Shown: positions 45,574 through 58,341 of the stretch, one piece after another | How positions within the stretch are numbered: position 1 is the stretch's first letter | Layout of the letters: each line of letters begins with the position of its first letter | NCBI GenBank assembly: GCA_016946835.1 | Contig: JACVTC010000027.1 | Location: 185,001 to 249,000, forward strand | Length of the DNA: 64,000 nucleotides | Direction: 5' to 3' | From: Neocallimastix lanati (nom. inval.) | Lineage: Eukaryota; Neocallimastigomycota; Neocallimastigomycetes; Neocallimastigales; Neocallimastigaceae | The notes under the pieces: model-generated | Database searches by the model: none | Told to the model about the DNA's origin: nothing | What the model saw: only the letters and a program-made list of their open reading frames with translations | Translations under genes and position numbers: made by a program

Positions 45574-45716
45574 AAGATTTATATATAAAAAGATTTATTA
45601 TATAAAAAGATTTATATATAAAAAGATTTATTATATAAAAAGATTTATATATAAAAAGATTTATTATATAAAAAGATTTATTATATAAAAAGATTTATTA
45701 TATAAAAAGATTTCTT
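45574..45716. repeat. TTATATAAAAAGATTTA tandem repeat
   Basis: About nine copies of a 17-bp TTATATAAAAAGATTTA / TATATAAAAAGATTTA unit. Confidence 0.93.
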
Positions 45717-48454
45717 TTCATTTTTTATTTATTTTCTTTTCTTTTATTTTTTTATTTTATTTAATTATTTTTAAAGTTTTATATTTTATGCACATTTTAT
45801 TGGTTAATTTTTTTATCTCTATTAAAAACAAAGTTTAATATTAAATAAAATGGAAACTATAAAATTTTACATTTTATTATATGAAGCCATTACATTTTAA
45901 TATGACATACTATTAATTTTTATAATATATTAGAGTGTATAGGCAATAAATATAAAAAAGTCTCCAAAATATTTCAAAAAAAGATTTCAATTCATTGGAA
46001 TATATTCATTTGAATATTTCAATTGAATATATTAATAGTTGATAATATTAAAAAAAGTTTAATAAATATAAAAATTTCAAAATGATCGATTGATTAAAAT
46101 AAAAATAAAATAAAAATAAAATAAAATAAAAAAAAAACTAAATTAAATTAAATTCAATATTTGAAAAAAATGTTTTTATTTAAACCTTTTAAAAAAAAAA
46201 AATATATATATATATATATATAAAATATGGGAGAGTATCATTGGAAAAAATAATAATAAATTAGTTTAAAATGGAATAAAGATATAAAGATATAAAGATA
46301 TAAGGATTAGATTAGTTTATAGAGTTAAAATAGTTATTAAATTAGTATAAATATTTTATTATATATATATATATATATATATTTAGCTTCTACTACTATC
46401 TATTATTTATTTATTCTATTAAATGTTACTCTTTATATTAATTTAACCTTAAAAAAAATTATTAGTATAATTAATTAATTACATCCGGCAGTTAATATTT
46501 TACTAATAATTTATTAGTAACTAGCTAGTAATAATACATTATTGAAATAATTTTATAATGTATTCATAATAATAATTGAAAGGTAAAAATAGGCAACTAA
46601 GAATAATAATATATTGTTTTCATTTAACATTTAATATTGAATACACATATAAAGTGACATATACTTTGAAAAAAAGGATGCATACGTATTATATATAATT
46701 ATTGATATTATTATTATAACAAACTATTTTATACATTTTTATACTAGTAAAAGTAAAAATTATTACAATTATCACTCTCCGAAGGGAAATATTAATAAAA
46801 GTTTTAATAAAAAACTAATCAATTGACTTAAAATATATATTGAAAAAAGTATAATTGTATAAAAAGATAGTTGAAAAGATATTTTTTTTTGTAAAATATA
46901 TATAAATATATAATGGACAACTAATAAGTTGACTATAATTTTTATTAAGATACTTAAAATATATTTCTATCATTATTAACTTTATAAAATAATCCTATTA
47001 ATAATTTATTCACTTATTACATTATATATTACTTTTTATACTTATTATTTATTATTAAAGATTATAAAGTAATGCTTCCATAATTAATTTGATTCATGTT
47101 TAATTCCTTCCCTTTTTTTTTTTTTTAATGGCTTTTAAATCAATAAATATATATTCAATACATTTAATATTAAATGATGCTTATATATTTAATGATCCTA
47201 TAATAAATATATTAATGTGATTTTATTAGAATATAATAGAAAAAAAAACAAAAACAAAATATGATGAAGTAAAATAATAATAATAAATAATAATAATAAT
47301 AATAATAATATATTATTACTATAAAAAACAGCTATATCATTTTTATCTAATAATAATATCTTTAATTATTATATATCAAAATATCATATGAAAAAAAAAT
47401 ATATATATATATATATATATTTTAAATGGCAATTAAATAAATAAATTTTCTTTAGTCTTCAAAACATTACAAGTCCCTTTTTTTTTTCTCTCTATTAATA
47501 AAGTTTTAAACTTAAATAAACAATATATATAATATAATAAAAAAATAATAAAATCTAATAAAATTATTATAATATTATTTATTAAATATTTAATGAATTT
47601 TAAAATGTCTTTTTACATATAAAACTTTTATTTTTTATATAAAGAAAAGAAGGTTGTCCGATTTAATTAAATTTTTATTAATTTTTCTTTTTTTTAATAA
47701 AAAAAAAAGGTTGTTTGTTTATAATTATTATTTATTTAAATTTTTTAAAAAAAATAATAAAAATTAATATAAAATAAATAAATAAATAATATTTAATATA
47801 ATTTTGGAGACTAATTTATTATATAGTTTTTCCATTAATTAGAAATTTTAGTCTTATTTATTGTTACCTCTATTATTATATATATCAGCATTTATAATTA
47901 ATAGTATATTAATTAGCCCATATACATATATTAATAATATAAAAAAAAAAAAAAAATATTAAAAAATATCAAATCTATCTAACATTCCATATATTAATTT
48001 TCTTTTAATAAATATTTTAAATAAATTGCAATATATAACGAAAAACACAAGTTTTGAATACTCTGAATATAAAATAATTTCTGGGTAAATAAATTCTTTA
48101 TAAATAAATAAATAAATAAATAAATAAATGAATGAATAAAAGTGTATTGATTAAGATATAATAAATAATAAATAATTAAATAATATAAAATTATAATATG
48201 TACTAATTATAACCTCAATCTTAAATAATAATGAATAGGGAAATAAAAAAGAATAATCACAATTTTTAATGACATAATATTAATAAAATTCAGGTTTATA
48301 AAAGTTGAACATTTCAGTTGTGCTGTAATAAATAATAATATAAGGTGAAAAATATTATATTTTGCTTTAAAACCATTTTTATTTTTAAATATACTACATA
48401 TATTCTGTGAATTCTTAAATATGTACAATTGATAACTAAATTTTATTTGATTTT
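45717..48454. other. AT-rich intergenic
   Basis: Nothing recognisable beyond (TA)n runs (46202-46222, 46360-46381, 47400-47421) and AT homopolymers. The 73-codon frame at 48207-48428 is hydrophobic low-complexity with no support. Confidence 0.4.
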
Positions 48455-48456
48455 AT

Positions 48457-48515
48457 TTTATTCAATCTGTATTTTATATTCATATTCTACGGTTTATTTT
48501 ATTTTATTTTATTGT
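48457..48515. repeat. Diverged single copy of the 47-bp repeat family
   Basis: TTCAATCTGTATTTTATATT + CATATTCTACGGTTTATTTT in a TTTTA context, closest to the variant (ATATTCTACTATTTATT) amplified in reverse at 63.0 kb. Confidence 0.85.
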
Positions 48516-48565
48516 ACTCCTTAATTAACTATAAAGAGAAATATGTTAGTTTAAATAAAAATAAA

Positions 48566-50285
48566 AATAATAATTAAATAAATAATTAATAATAAATAAT
48601 AAATAATAAATAATAAATAATAAATAATAAATAATAAATAATAAATAATAAATAATAAATAATAATTAATAAATAATAAATATTTGAATAATTGAATAAT
48701 AAATAATAAGAGAGTTAATTTTTATATTGAAATGAATACATAAATTTTCCACAGAATATTTTAATAATTAATTTATAAACCATATAACGAAAATATATTA
48801 AAAAAACTTTGTGACACTTATGTTTTTATTTTTTTTATTTTAATATAAAAAAATAAACCTATATAAAAATAAATTGTATTTGTAATTTATGATAAAGAAC
48901 AATAATATACGTAAAATAATTTAAAAGCCATTCAATTCAAATATATTATGAAATAAAAGTAAATTTAATTATAAAAATATTTTAATTTAAAATTTTTTTT
49001 TTTTAATATTAAAAATATTATTATAAAATAAATATATAAATATTTTATAATAAATAATAAATATAAACTATTTTATAATAAATATTTTATAATAAATAAT
49101 AAATATAAACTATTTTATAATAAATATTATATATTAAATAATAAATATTAACTATTAGATATTAGATATTAACTATTGAATAATTAATAATTAATAATTA
49201 ATAATTAATAATAAATAATAACTAATTAATAGCAAATAATTAAAGGGCAGCAATATTATATATTTTTATTAATAAATTAATAACATAGTTTTAAATATTA
49301 TTAAAATATGTTATTCTATAAAGAGATATAAAGAAATATCTTTTATAAAACTATAAATACATAAAAGTATATATTTTTATGCATAAAAATTAGAAATGAC
49401 TTCTGTTACTCTATAAAAAAAAAGCGATAATAGATTCAATTAAATTTTTTATTATAGTAAAATTATATATTTTTTTTTCTTAAAAAAAAAAAAAAGCATT
49501 ATCATTTGTTATGCAAATAATAATTTATTCTTAAATATTAATCTACCATCATTATTTTTAAAAGTGTAATTTAAAGATATAAATAAAATATTGATATGTA
49601 TTATATATGTATATATATGAAACTAATTAAGTATTTAAATATATATATATATATATTCTAATAGGATAAAATTTTAAATTTCGTATTATTAAAACATTTA
49701 TTATATATTTTTAATACAAAAAAATAAAATAAATAAAAATTAAAATAAAAATATCATGATAATAATAATAATCAATATTCTATATATTATGGATTATAAT
49801 CTTTTCTTATATTTCAATATACCTTTTTTTTTTAAATAAAAAAAATGATAGTAATATTTAAATATTGTATATTTTCATATTATATATAAGAATTTTAAAA
49901 AAAAAAAAAATATTATGATTCCTTTATATTATCTAAAATTGTAAAATTATTATTTCAATGTATATATTAATTTATATAAATCTCTATAATATAAATGTTG
50001 AAACAATCTACTAAATAATATGATTAAAAGTTTCTCAAGAGATAAATGGTTAAAGAAATACAAAAATTAAAAAATAAAAATAAAAATAAAAATAAAAAAT
50101 AAAATAAAAAATAAAAAATAAAATAAAAAATATAATAAAAATAAAAAATAAAATAAAAAATAAAAAATAAAATAAAAAATAAAAAATAAAATAAAAAATA
50201 AAAAATAAAATAAAAAATAAAATAAAAATAAAAAATAAGGTTTTAGATCTACTTTTTTATTGGAGAAAAAAAATTTTTTTATATA
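48566..50285. other. AT-rich intergenic with (TAAATAA)n and AAAATAAAAAAT arrays
   Basis: (TAAATAA)n at about 48580-48685, TTATAATAAATA tandem units at 49030-49140, (AAAATAAAAAATAA)n at 50067-50238. No gene. Confidence 0.5.
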
Positions 50286-50317
50286 TATTTTATTAGAATT
50301 ATCACTTCAAATTAATA

Positions 50318-50768
50318 AAAAAAAAACATAGACTTGCACATATGGGTACCCATCTCCCATATGGCCATACAGTTATTAATTAACTGTAAGGTGATGAGTT
50401 ATTGGCATACTGTATCAGCTTCGCCGCTCTCAATCGTCGTTACACACTGCCCGGAGATGCATTCCAAACGTTCCTACATATATCTCTAATGACCACGAGC
50501 ATCAGAACGGAACCATTAACTCCTCCCTAGTGGGTGTAATCATTGGCGATTGGAAATTTTACAATCATCAAGGTCTATGCTTCAATTCAAAGCGTAGTAT
50601 CAGGGATGGGTGAAATAATCATTTGAGGGAAAGCCTTATGGACATCACGTGTGGTCTCATGATATCCCAGGATAGAAACCTCATCCGATTATTTGGTGCC
50701 ATGCCGAGGATTCGAACCCCGCCCTCTACAGTGACCTGTATCGTCCTAACCGACTGGACCAACATGGC
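50318..50768 (-). mobile_element. tRNA-derived SINE with T tail
   Basis: Flanked by a perfect 15-bp target duplication CACTTCAAATTAATA (50303-50317 and 50769-50783). On the - strand it begins at 50768 with a complete tRNA-like head (GCCATGTTGGTCCAGTCGG...). An unrelated, less AT-rich body of about 360 nt (50330-50693) follows, and it ends in ten T residues next to the TSD. The head carries pol III-type A-box (TGGTCCAGTCGG) and B-box (GGTTCGAATCC) sequences, so it should be transcribed from within. No ORF. Movement would depend on a partner LINE. It inserted into the LTR after the copia element did. Confidence 0.88.
50694..50768 (-). other. tRNA-like head of the SINE, with CCA
   Basis: Folds as acceptor GCCATGT/GCATGGC, D arm GTCC/GGAC, anticodon arm around TACAGGTCACTGTA, and T arm CGGGG-TTCGAAT-CCTCG, then discriminator A and CCA (50694-50696). 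The anticodon loop is short (4 or 6 nt rather than 7), so it is not a working tRNA. The sequence GATACA..TCACTGTA is closest to tRNA-Glu/Asp. The encoded CCA suggests descent from a mature tRNA. Confidence 0.8.
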
Positions 50769-51104
50769 CACTTCAAATTAATATTTTTATTATTTATTTA
50801 TAATTATAGTTAACTACTTTTTTTAATAATTATTTTTAATATTTTTTTTTATATATTTTTACTACATAAATTTTAATTATATCACAATTTTATTTTATGT
50901 GTTATTACATAGATGTTTTATGTACGCCATTCATGCGCCATATTACAATTTATATAGTAATTGATATCTTAATAATTTATAATATTTATACATAAAATTT
51001 ATATATGTTATTTTGTTTAATAACAAGAATAATATTCATATATTAAACTTTATATCTAACATTCTCCCTAAAGTTTAATATTCTTTAAATAAAAAATTTA
51101 TTAT

Positions 51105-51495
51105 TTTTAATTACTAAAGCTAGAAAGAATGTTGTTTCTAAATTTACTCATTAGAGTAGAATTAAGATATTTAGTAAAACCATCAGCTATATTATGTTCT
51201 GATTTAATATAATTTAATTTTATTTTACCTTCTCGAACTAGTTCTCTAATTTTATGGTATTTTAAATCAATGTGCTTTGACTTTAAATTTATAGTTTCAT
51301 TTTCGCAATTATAAATTGCAGCTTTATTATCCGAATTAATTGTTATATTATTTATATTTACATTTAGTTCTTTAAATAAATTTTTATACCATAAACATTG
51401 ACGTGCACACTCATGTATCCCTTAGTAAGTATGTTTACATCATTTATCATATGATACGATGCATCAGAATCCAGTGTCCAGCATTGTACGCTATT
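51105..51495 (-). pseudogene. copia-1 pol remnant: protease start fused to RNase H end
   Basis: On the - strand, CWTLDSDASYHMINDVNILT (about 51425-51487) is a copia-type retropepsin start in which the catalytic D-S-G reads D-S-D. Almost immediately, around 51420, the frame passes to the RNase H C-terminus: ECARQCLWYKNLFKELN, INSDNKAAIYNCEN, KSKHIDLKYHKIRELVREGK, SEHNIADGFTKYLNS, KFRNNIL. The rest of protease, all of integrase and the reverse transcriptase are deleted between these blocks. Confidence 0.88.
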
Positions 51496-51779
51496 GTTAT
51501 TGAAATCTTCATCTATGTTATTTTGTATATTGTCAACAGTATAGTATAGTATTGATAATTGTGTTGCAATATACCTTGTTTATCTATAAATATATACATT
51601 TGTTTCTATTGAATTTTTGATCCCCTTGTTTACTTTTGTTATTATTCAGGACTATGGCTAAATTATTTTGATTCTCTTCATTATTATTGTAATCGGCTAT
51701 AAATGCCTCTGAATAAGAATCATCATATCCCTTATCTTCTGCATTATTAGCTTAGTATCTCCTTCTTTTGTTGTATCAT

Positions 51780-52662
51780 TTGTTGTGATTAGGAGATTGG
51801 TGTTCCTTTTTTATTTATATATTTACTTTTACTTTTCCTTGCTATTTGTTTATCAGGACAATATTTTGCGATATGTCCTCTTTTATTGCATTTATAACAA
51901 ATAACATTATTAAGTTTATTTGTTCTGTTGATACTATTATATTATTTAAAGTTATTATTTTTATTATAGTTGTATGGTGCCATACCTTGTGTTTTCTTGA
52001 TTTCTTTATCTTTCATTTGCTTTAATCTTGGTACGGATTTTATCATATAGGAGCAACCCTTATCCCAGTCATCTTGATATTCCATCATATTTGACTTAGA
52101 TTGAATATCATCAGGTAAGGCAGACCATAAATAATCAAATTTTTCATCTGAGGATGGTTCTGCATTCAATTCCTTTAATTTATTGAATTTATTTATCATA
52201 TTTGAAAGAAATAAATTGAAATCTTCATTTCTATCGCATTTCATCTAATTCATTTTTTACTTCTGTCCTCAATGCATTGTTACTTTTCTTAAAACTAATT
52301 TTAATATTATTCCAAATATCGTAAGAAGACTTTTTCTCAAAGCCAACCTTCTTAAGTAATTCATCAGATATGTTCTCGCTAATTAAGCTATTTGGCTTTG
52401 CAGTCTTCTTGTAATATTTATCACTGGTTCCAATTACCTTAATCAGTCCTTCCTCGTACTCGGAATCAGTTTTCTTAAACTTAGGAAGCATATCTTTCTC
52501 AATACATTCCTCGAGACCATTTATGATAAATAACAGGTTCATTTTAATTGCCCAAACATCATAGTAGTCACAATCAATTTCCAGCTTCTTGAATGTGCCA
52601 TTTGAATTGTGTGTTATGAATTTATCAATTTTGAAGTTTGACATTTTAAAACGAAATTTCAA
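51780..52662 (-). pseudogene. copia-1 gag with CCHC zinc knuckle, frameshifted
   Basis: Starts MSNFKIDKFITHNSNGTFKK, continues in frame to NELDEMR (52231), then shifts frame to KCDRNEDFNLFLSNMINKFN ... WSALPDDIQSK. It meets a stop after NNNFK (51942) and resumes with CYKCNKRGHIAKYC (about 51857-51900), a C-x2-C-x4-H-x4-C nucleocapsid knuckle. The order and motifs are those of copia Gag (UBN2-like region plus CCHC). One frameshift and one stop make it nonfunctional as read. It precedes the protease start without a gap. Confidence 0.87.
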
Positions 52663-52747
52663 AAAAAATTAAAACTTGTAATTCTTAAAAAATAATTAAA
52701 TATACTAATTTTGTTATTTTGAATATACTGTAAAAAATATTTTTAAA

Positions 52748-52769
52748 GCTCAAACTGAGACTCTTAATC
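52748..52769 (-). promoter_or_regulatory. Primer-binding site of copia-1 (tRNA-Lys(CUU) anticodon arm)
   Basis: The + strand reads GCTCAAACTGAGACTCTTAATC ending flush with the LTR border TATTAGAA. TGAGACTCTTAATC matches the tRNA-Lys(CUU) anticodon stem-loop and is shared exactly with copia-2, while the bases further out differ. Confidence 0.75.
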
Positions 52770-53105
52770 TATTAGAATTAACACTTCAAATTTCGTAATT
52801 TCAAATTTTATTTATTATTTTATTAATATTTTTATTATTTATATATAATTATAGTTAACTACTTTTTAATAATTATTTTTAATATTTTTTTTATATATAT
52901 TTTTACTACATAAATTTTAATTATATCACAATTTTATTTTATGTGTTATTACATAAATGTTTTATGTACGTCATACATGCGCTATATTACAATTTATATA
53001 ATAGTTGATATCTTAATAATTTATAATATTTATACATAAAATTTATATATGTTATTTTATTTAATAACAAGAATAATATTCATATATCATACTTTATTTC
53101 TAACA
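52770..53105 (-). repeat. copia-1 5' LTR
   Basis: 336 bp, TATTAGAA...TTCTAACA on the + strand, matching the left LTR. Its own promoter should lie here, but no motif is assigned. Confidence 0.9.
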
Positions 53106-53110
53106 TATTT

Positions 53111-54053
53111 TATTATTTTATTTTTCTACTAATTATATATTATTTTTTTTTTTTTTTATATTTATTGTTTGTTTATTTATAATATATGAACAAAATAATT
53201 AATATATTCAATGTATTATTTATCTATTTATTGTTTATTTTATTAATATTTATTATTAAATTTTATCAAATATCAAAAAATAAAATAAAAATAAAAAAAA
53301 AAGAAAAAAGGTTGAAATAATACTAAAAGTATTTAAAATGATGTACCGTCTAAATTGATTAAATTAGATTAGATAGATTTAAGAAAATACTGGTATTAAT
53401 TGCTTATGTAATGTATTAAGAGGAAAAATTATTATTATAGAATAAAAAAAAAAATGTTAGTAATAATATTTTTTTCAATAAGATTTCATAATGATAGTAA
53501 AAAGAGAATATATAAGTAATAAATATAATGTTAGTTTTGAAGTAAAAATACACTTTCTGATAGTATAGTTTAAAAATTTTTTCCCTTATAAATATAAAGA
53601 AATTTAAACTTTTTCAATGCTTTGACCTTAATTTGTAAAGGGACATTATATTATTGGTTCTTCAATTAAAAAAAAAAAAAAAAATAGAAAATAATCCTTT
53701 TGTACTCAACCAACACAACAATAAATTGAATCATATGGATACCTATTTTTTTTTTTATTTTTTAGTTTGAAGGAGAACTTTATGAATTTTTCACTTTCTA
53801 ATTGACCTCTTTCAACTTTCATAATTTTATTTTATTAAATAACTCTAATTAGTTATATGATTTGTTGATATTCATCCATTTATTATTATCATGACATATG
53901 ATTTCAGAGTATGGGATTTTTTTTAGTAGTCAAAGACTATTTTAAATAAAATTATTATTATTACTATTCTTTTTATTAAGAAAAAAATTTCTTTTTTATT
54001 TTTTTCATTTACAAAATGATTTAACTTTAAAAATGTACAAAAAGCTATCACTG

Positions 54054-54095
<42 letters not shown>

Positions 54096-54135
54096 TCTCC
54101 ATAAAATGAAATTAAATGATAAGTATTCAAAATAA

Positions 54136-54167
<32 letters not shown>

Positions 54168-54596
54168 CATGTGAAGAGCCAAAATACTATTACTCTATAA
54201 TTAAACCTTAAATAGTTAAAGTTTTTTTTTTCGTATATATGTATATATATATTTAATTTTTTTTTTTTTTTTTAAAAAAAACTTAATGAAACTTTATTAT
54301 TCATAAGAAAAGTTTGAATATATATAATAAAAAAAAAAAGAAAAAAAAAATCCAAACTTTAGATTACTATAATTGGTGGAGGTGATAAATCATTACTAAA
54401 TAGAATATCAAAAAAAAAAAAAAAAATGAAAGTTCTTTCTGGATTCAATATATAATAAAGTTAAAGTTAAGAGGCTTAAATTTCCAAAAAAAAAAAAAAA
54501 AAAAAATTATTCTTAATATTAATCATGTCACTACAAAGAAAGATGAAAAAAGAAATATGAACGATAATGAAGTATTAAAAGAACTAATAATAATTC

Positions 54597-54628
<32 letters not shown>

Positions 54629-55334
54629 TAAATTCTTTACAGAAGAATTTTTAATTTTAATAATAAATATACACATTTTAATTTAGGTTAAAATTAATTT
54701 TTTTTTTTTTTTTTTTTTTTTTGTTTTATTTATAATATAGATGTAGATCAAAGTATAATTATATAATTATTTTTAGAAATAGAGTTACATATAATATATT
54801 TTTATTTAAAATCATAAATAAAAAAAAATTAATCTTATTATATACAATTTTTATCAATATAATAATATAAATAGCTTCCATTAAATACCTTTTAAATAAT
54901 ATAGAATAAAAAAAAAAAAAAAAAAAAAAAAAAATTCACTTCCAAGAGAGTCAATATCATATTGATATGTCAAAGAAGAATATAAACACACACACACATA
55001 TATATATATACATATATATATAAATATAAAAAAGATACCTATAAGACACTATATCATCATAATATCAAGATACCTTTAAATATATATTTTAATTTTATTT
55101 TGTTATTAAATTTTTATTTTTACTATATTTTAATAAATTATTATTATACGAATAATATAATATAATATTATTTAAAAAAAAATGAAAATAAGTATTTTTT
55201 TTTTTTCCAAGTATTTAAAAAAAAAAAAAAAAAAGAAAAGAAAAGGAAAAAAAATAAATAAAAATAATATGTGTAAGTTTCCTTTCCTAATGAGTATTAA
55301 TAAATTATAGTCATTTCATATCTTTTTTTTTACT
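53111..55334. other. AT-rich intergenic
   Basis: No gene. (AT)n at 54058-54092, several poly-A/T runs of 20-30 nt, (CA)n/(TA)n at 54987-55025. Confidence 0.45.
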
Positions 55335-55766
55335 TCCAAAATTGCCTTTCGCAGTGTGGCGTTCATATTTTTTTTTAATTGACAAAATAAAAGTTATATA
55401 TAAATAAATAAATAAATAAGTAAATATATAAATAAATAAATAAGTAAATAAATAAATAAATAAATAAGTAAATAAATGAATAAATTATAATCAAATTTAG
55501 AAATAAATAAAACTATATTAATTATTAAAACATAAAAATTTTTAAATATTTTCGTAATTACTTTAGAGCATAAAAAATAATTAATATTAATTTATTTATT
55601 ATAAATGATTAATTTAAATAATAAAAATAAATAATAAATAATTAAATATAAATAGAAAATAATTATATATAAATATAAAAAAATTATATATAAATAATAA
55701 AATAAATAGATAAATATTTTATTTTCTAGTATATAAAAAATAAAACATTTTCTTAAAAATATTTCA

Positions 55767-55916
<150 letters not shown>

Positions 55917-56029
55917 CTTAAGTATATAGATGTACTAAATATATAACTTTAAATAAATGTAAAATTTTCCATTATTTTAAACGATAAAAAGGAAATTTTT
56001 AAAATATAAAAGTTGACATAATCATCTTG

Positions 56030-56058
<29 letters not shown>

Positions 56059-56068
<10 letters not shown>

Positions 56069-56328
56069 TGATGATACATCTACATCAATATCAATTGCAA
56101 AACATAAAATTAAAAGATGAAATTAAAAAAAAAGTTCAATTCTTTTGGGTATAAAACAAAAAACGTATATTTAATGAAGTATGTCCTGAATATAAAAACA
56201 ATTAAATCTCAAATACCAAGAGATATAAATAAACAACTACCTCCTAATGGAACAAAAGTTCGATGAAAATTTCTGATGAATCAAAATATTATAAAAAACC
56301 ATAAGAAATAAGAATTTTTTATGATATT

Positions 56329-56361
<33 letters not shown>

Positions 56362-56575
56362 CAAATTTAATATTCTTCCAATCCCCATTTCAAGAAAAAA
56401 ATTTTTATATATGAAATATAATTGAAGGTATATTTGTAGATGGTACTTTTTTTTTTTTTTTTTTTTTTTTATTATTATTTCACCTAAATTTAATTATTAA
56501 ATTTTCACTACTAGAACTTTTATTAAAGGTTTAAAATAGTTTTTTTTTTTTTTTTTTTTATACTACTTCTTTTTC
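56059..56575 (+). pseudogene. Degenerate FLYWCH/MULE transposase fragment
   Basis: Scattered frames match the intact MULE-2 protein in order: AKHKIKR/DEIKK, PEYKTIKSQIPRDINKQLPPN, MIFKN, FQSPFQEK, FVDGTF (first catalytic D) and, after T-run expansions, FYTTSFSL. Poly-A and poly-T insertions of 20-30 nt interrupt it at several points. No continuous frame remains, and the zinc finger and C-terminal parts were not recovered. Confidence 0.75.
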
Positions 56576-56589
56576 ATTATGGTTTATAA

Positions 56590-58250
56590 TTTTATTAATA
56601 TATTTTATGATAAAGAGTTACTAGTACTTCAATTATTCTAAATTAAATGCTTTTATTTTAGTACATTGTGGCTTTTACATTATATATATTATAATATGTT
56701 CTAATACATTTGAAGCTTATTTTTTATATATTTCACATTTAAACCTAGTTATTCCATAATGAATAAATTGGTTTACTGGTGAATATGTATATTAACTTGA
56801 TATTATTAAACTATTATTTATTTCTATTATTTATATATTAACCTTTAATTTAACATGAATATTTTTACATTATATTAATTATATTTACTTCAATTTAAAT
56901 ATTGTTACAATAATTTCATAAATATATTTATAATCTAATAATTTCTCCCTAAAACTAAGTATTTAATATTATTATACAATTAATATTAGATATATCTAAA
57001 ACATCTCTTATAATATATGGTTTATATATTACCATTTATATGATGGAAACCTTTCTCTTGAAGGGTGATATTATACCATCTCAATTTGTGTGAATACCTC
57101 TTATATATTGGGTTTTACATCACTTTCAATTATAATCCGCTTTATAGATTAGCATTTAACTTTTATATATATTTTCGCTTTGTAGTTTTAGCAATAACTA
57201 TTAAAATAAATTGTTAATTATATATAGGTATACTTGATAAATCATAATCGTTGGGGTATTAAAAACTGATTATATTTATAATTCATTATATTATTCTAGT
57301 CATTTAAACTTATTAGTAAATAATATTAATTGTTTCATAATTGATTAAGATTCAATATTTTAGTTAAATTTTTCTTGAACGTTAGTTTTTGTTAATTTTC
57401 ACTATTTAAGCGGCTTTATTCATTTCTAAGATAAATATTATTTTTAAATAATCAGCACAAAAAATTCAATTAAGCAACTTTCCTTTAATATTTTAAGTTT
57501 TTTTTTTTTTTTTTTATTTTATTTTGCCTACTTCTACCTAAATTTCAAATTTCTAAAAAAGACTTTATATGTTTGAATTTTCTCATAATTAAAATATTAA
57601 TTGTAAAAGTTTAATAACTTTTAAAATACTTCTCAATCAAAAAGTATAGTTTTTAGATGAAAAAAGCCATCATCCATTTATATATAACTCATGGTTATAT
57701 TTATTTTTTTTTATTATACCTTTCATCATTAAGGTTTGCATTATAATTAAGTTGAATTAGTTATTATCTAAACCTATTTCACGCTAGGATTAATAACACT
57801 ATTATTGTTAGAATGAACCCTAGGGAATTACCATTCTATTATATTTCCCTTAAATATTTGGGATATTATATTTTTTAATTATTTTCTATGGGATCTCTGA
57901 CATATAGTCTCCTCCATTAGTTTTTTTTAGTTTTAACTAAAATTGACCTAATGAGCAGCTTTTATATCATAATATAAAATTCAGTTTATTTTTTTTCTTT
58001 CTTTTTTTTTCTTTTTTTTTTTTTTTTGACATGATATTGTTTCTGGCAAAAGATTCTTTTGCTAAGAATCTTTTTTTAAGAATCATGAATTTATAATTTA
58101 TAATTATGTCAATTTTATTAATATATTTTATGATTAAGAGTTCTAAATTAAATGTTTTTTATATTAATACATTGTGGCTTGTACATTATTTATATTACAA
58201 TATGTTTCAATACATTTGAAGCTTATTTTTTTATTCTAACATTAATTTAT
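56590..58250. repeat. Direct repeats of about 150 bp, 1.5 kb apart
   Basis: 56597-56740 and 58112-58228 share TTTATTAATATATTTTATGA, AATACATTTGAAGCTTATTT and ACATTGTGGCTT with small indels. The 1.35 kb between them is AT-rich with mixed-composition patches and no ORF. Could be a duplicated MULE subterminal region or LTRs of a gutted element. Confidence 0.6.
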
Positions 58251-58341
58251 TTATTAATTTATTTATTAATTTATTTATTAAAAAAACCGAATTTTCTGAA
58301 ATTTTTTTTACGAAATGCAACTTTCGGAGATGCAACAGTCC

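Larger units (their letters stand above)
50291..51061 (-). repeat. copia-1 3' LTR (interrupted by a SINE)
   Basis: Same sequence as 52770-53105 once the 451-bp SINE body and one TSD copy are removed. The polypurine tract TTTAGGGAGAA abuts its TGTTAGAT start. Confidence 0.9.
50291..53105 (-). mobile_element. Internally deleted copia element (copia-1)
   Basis: LTRs at 50291-51061 (with a SINE inside) and 52770-53105 (336 bp), inverted termini TGTTAGAA/TTCTAATA in element sense, and a 5-bp target duplication TATTT on both sides (50286-50290 and 53106-53110). Element sense is -. Order: 5' LTR, primer-binding site, gag, protease start, RNase H end, polypurine tract, 3' LTR. Integrase and reverse transcriptase are missing, so it could move only with help. 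LTRs differ at several positions, so the insertion is not very recent. Confidence 0.92.

Noticed and set aside
48207-48428. 73-codon hydrophobic frame
   Set aside because: No recognisable feature and no flanking exons.
50694-50768. Functional tRNA gene
   Set aside because: Cloverleaf and B box are good but the anticodon loop is 4-6 nt, CCA is encoded, and it is the head of a TSD-flanked SINE.
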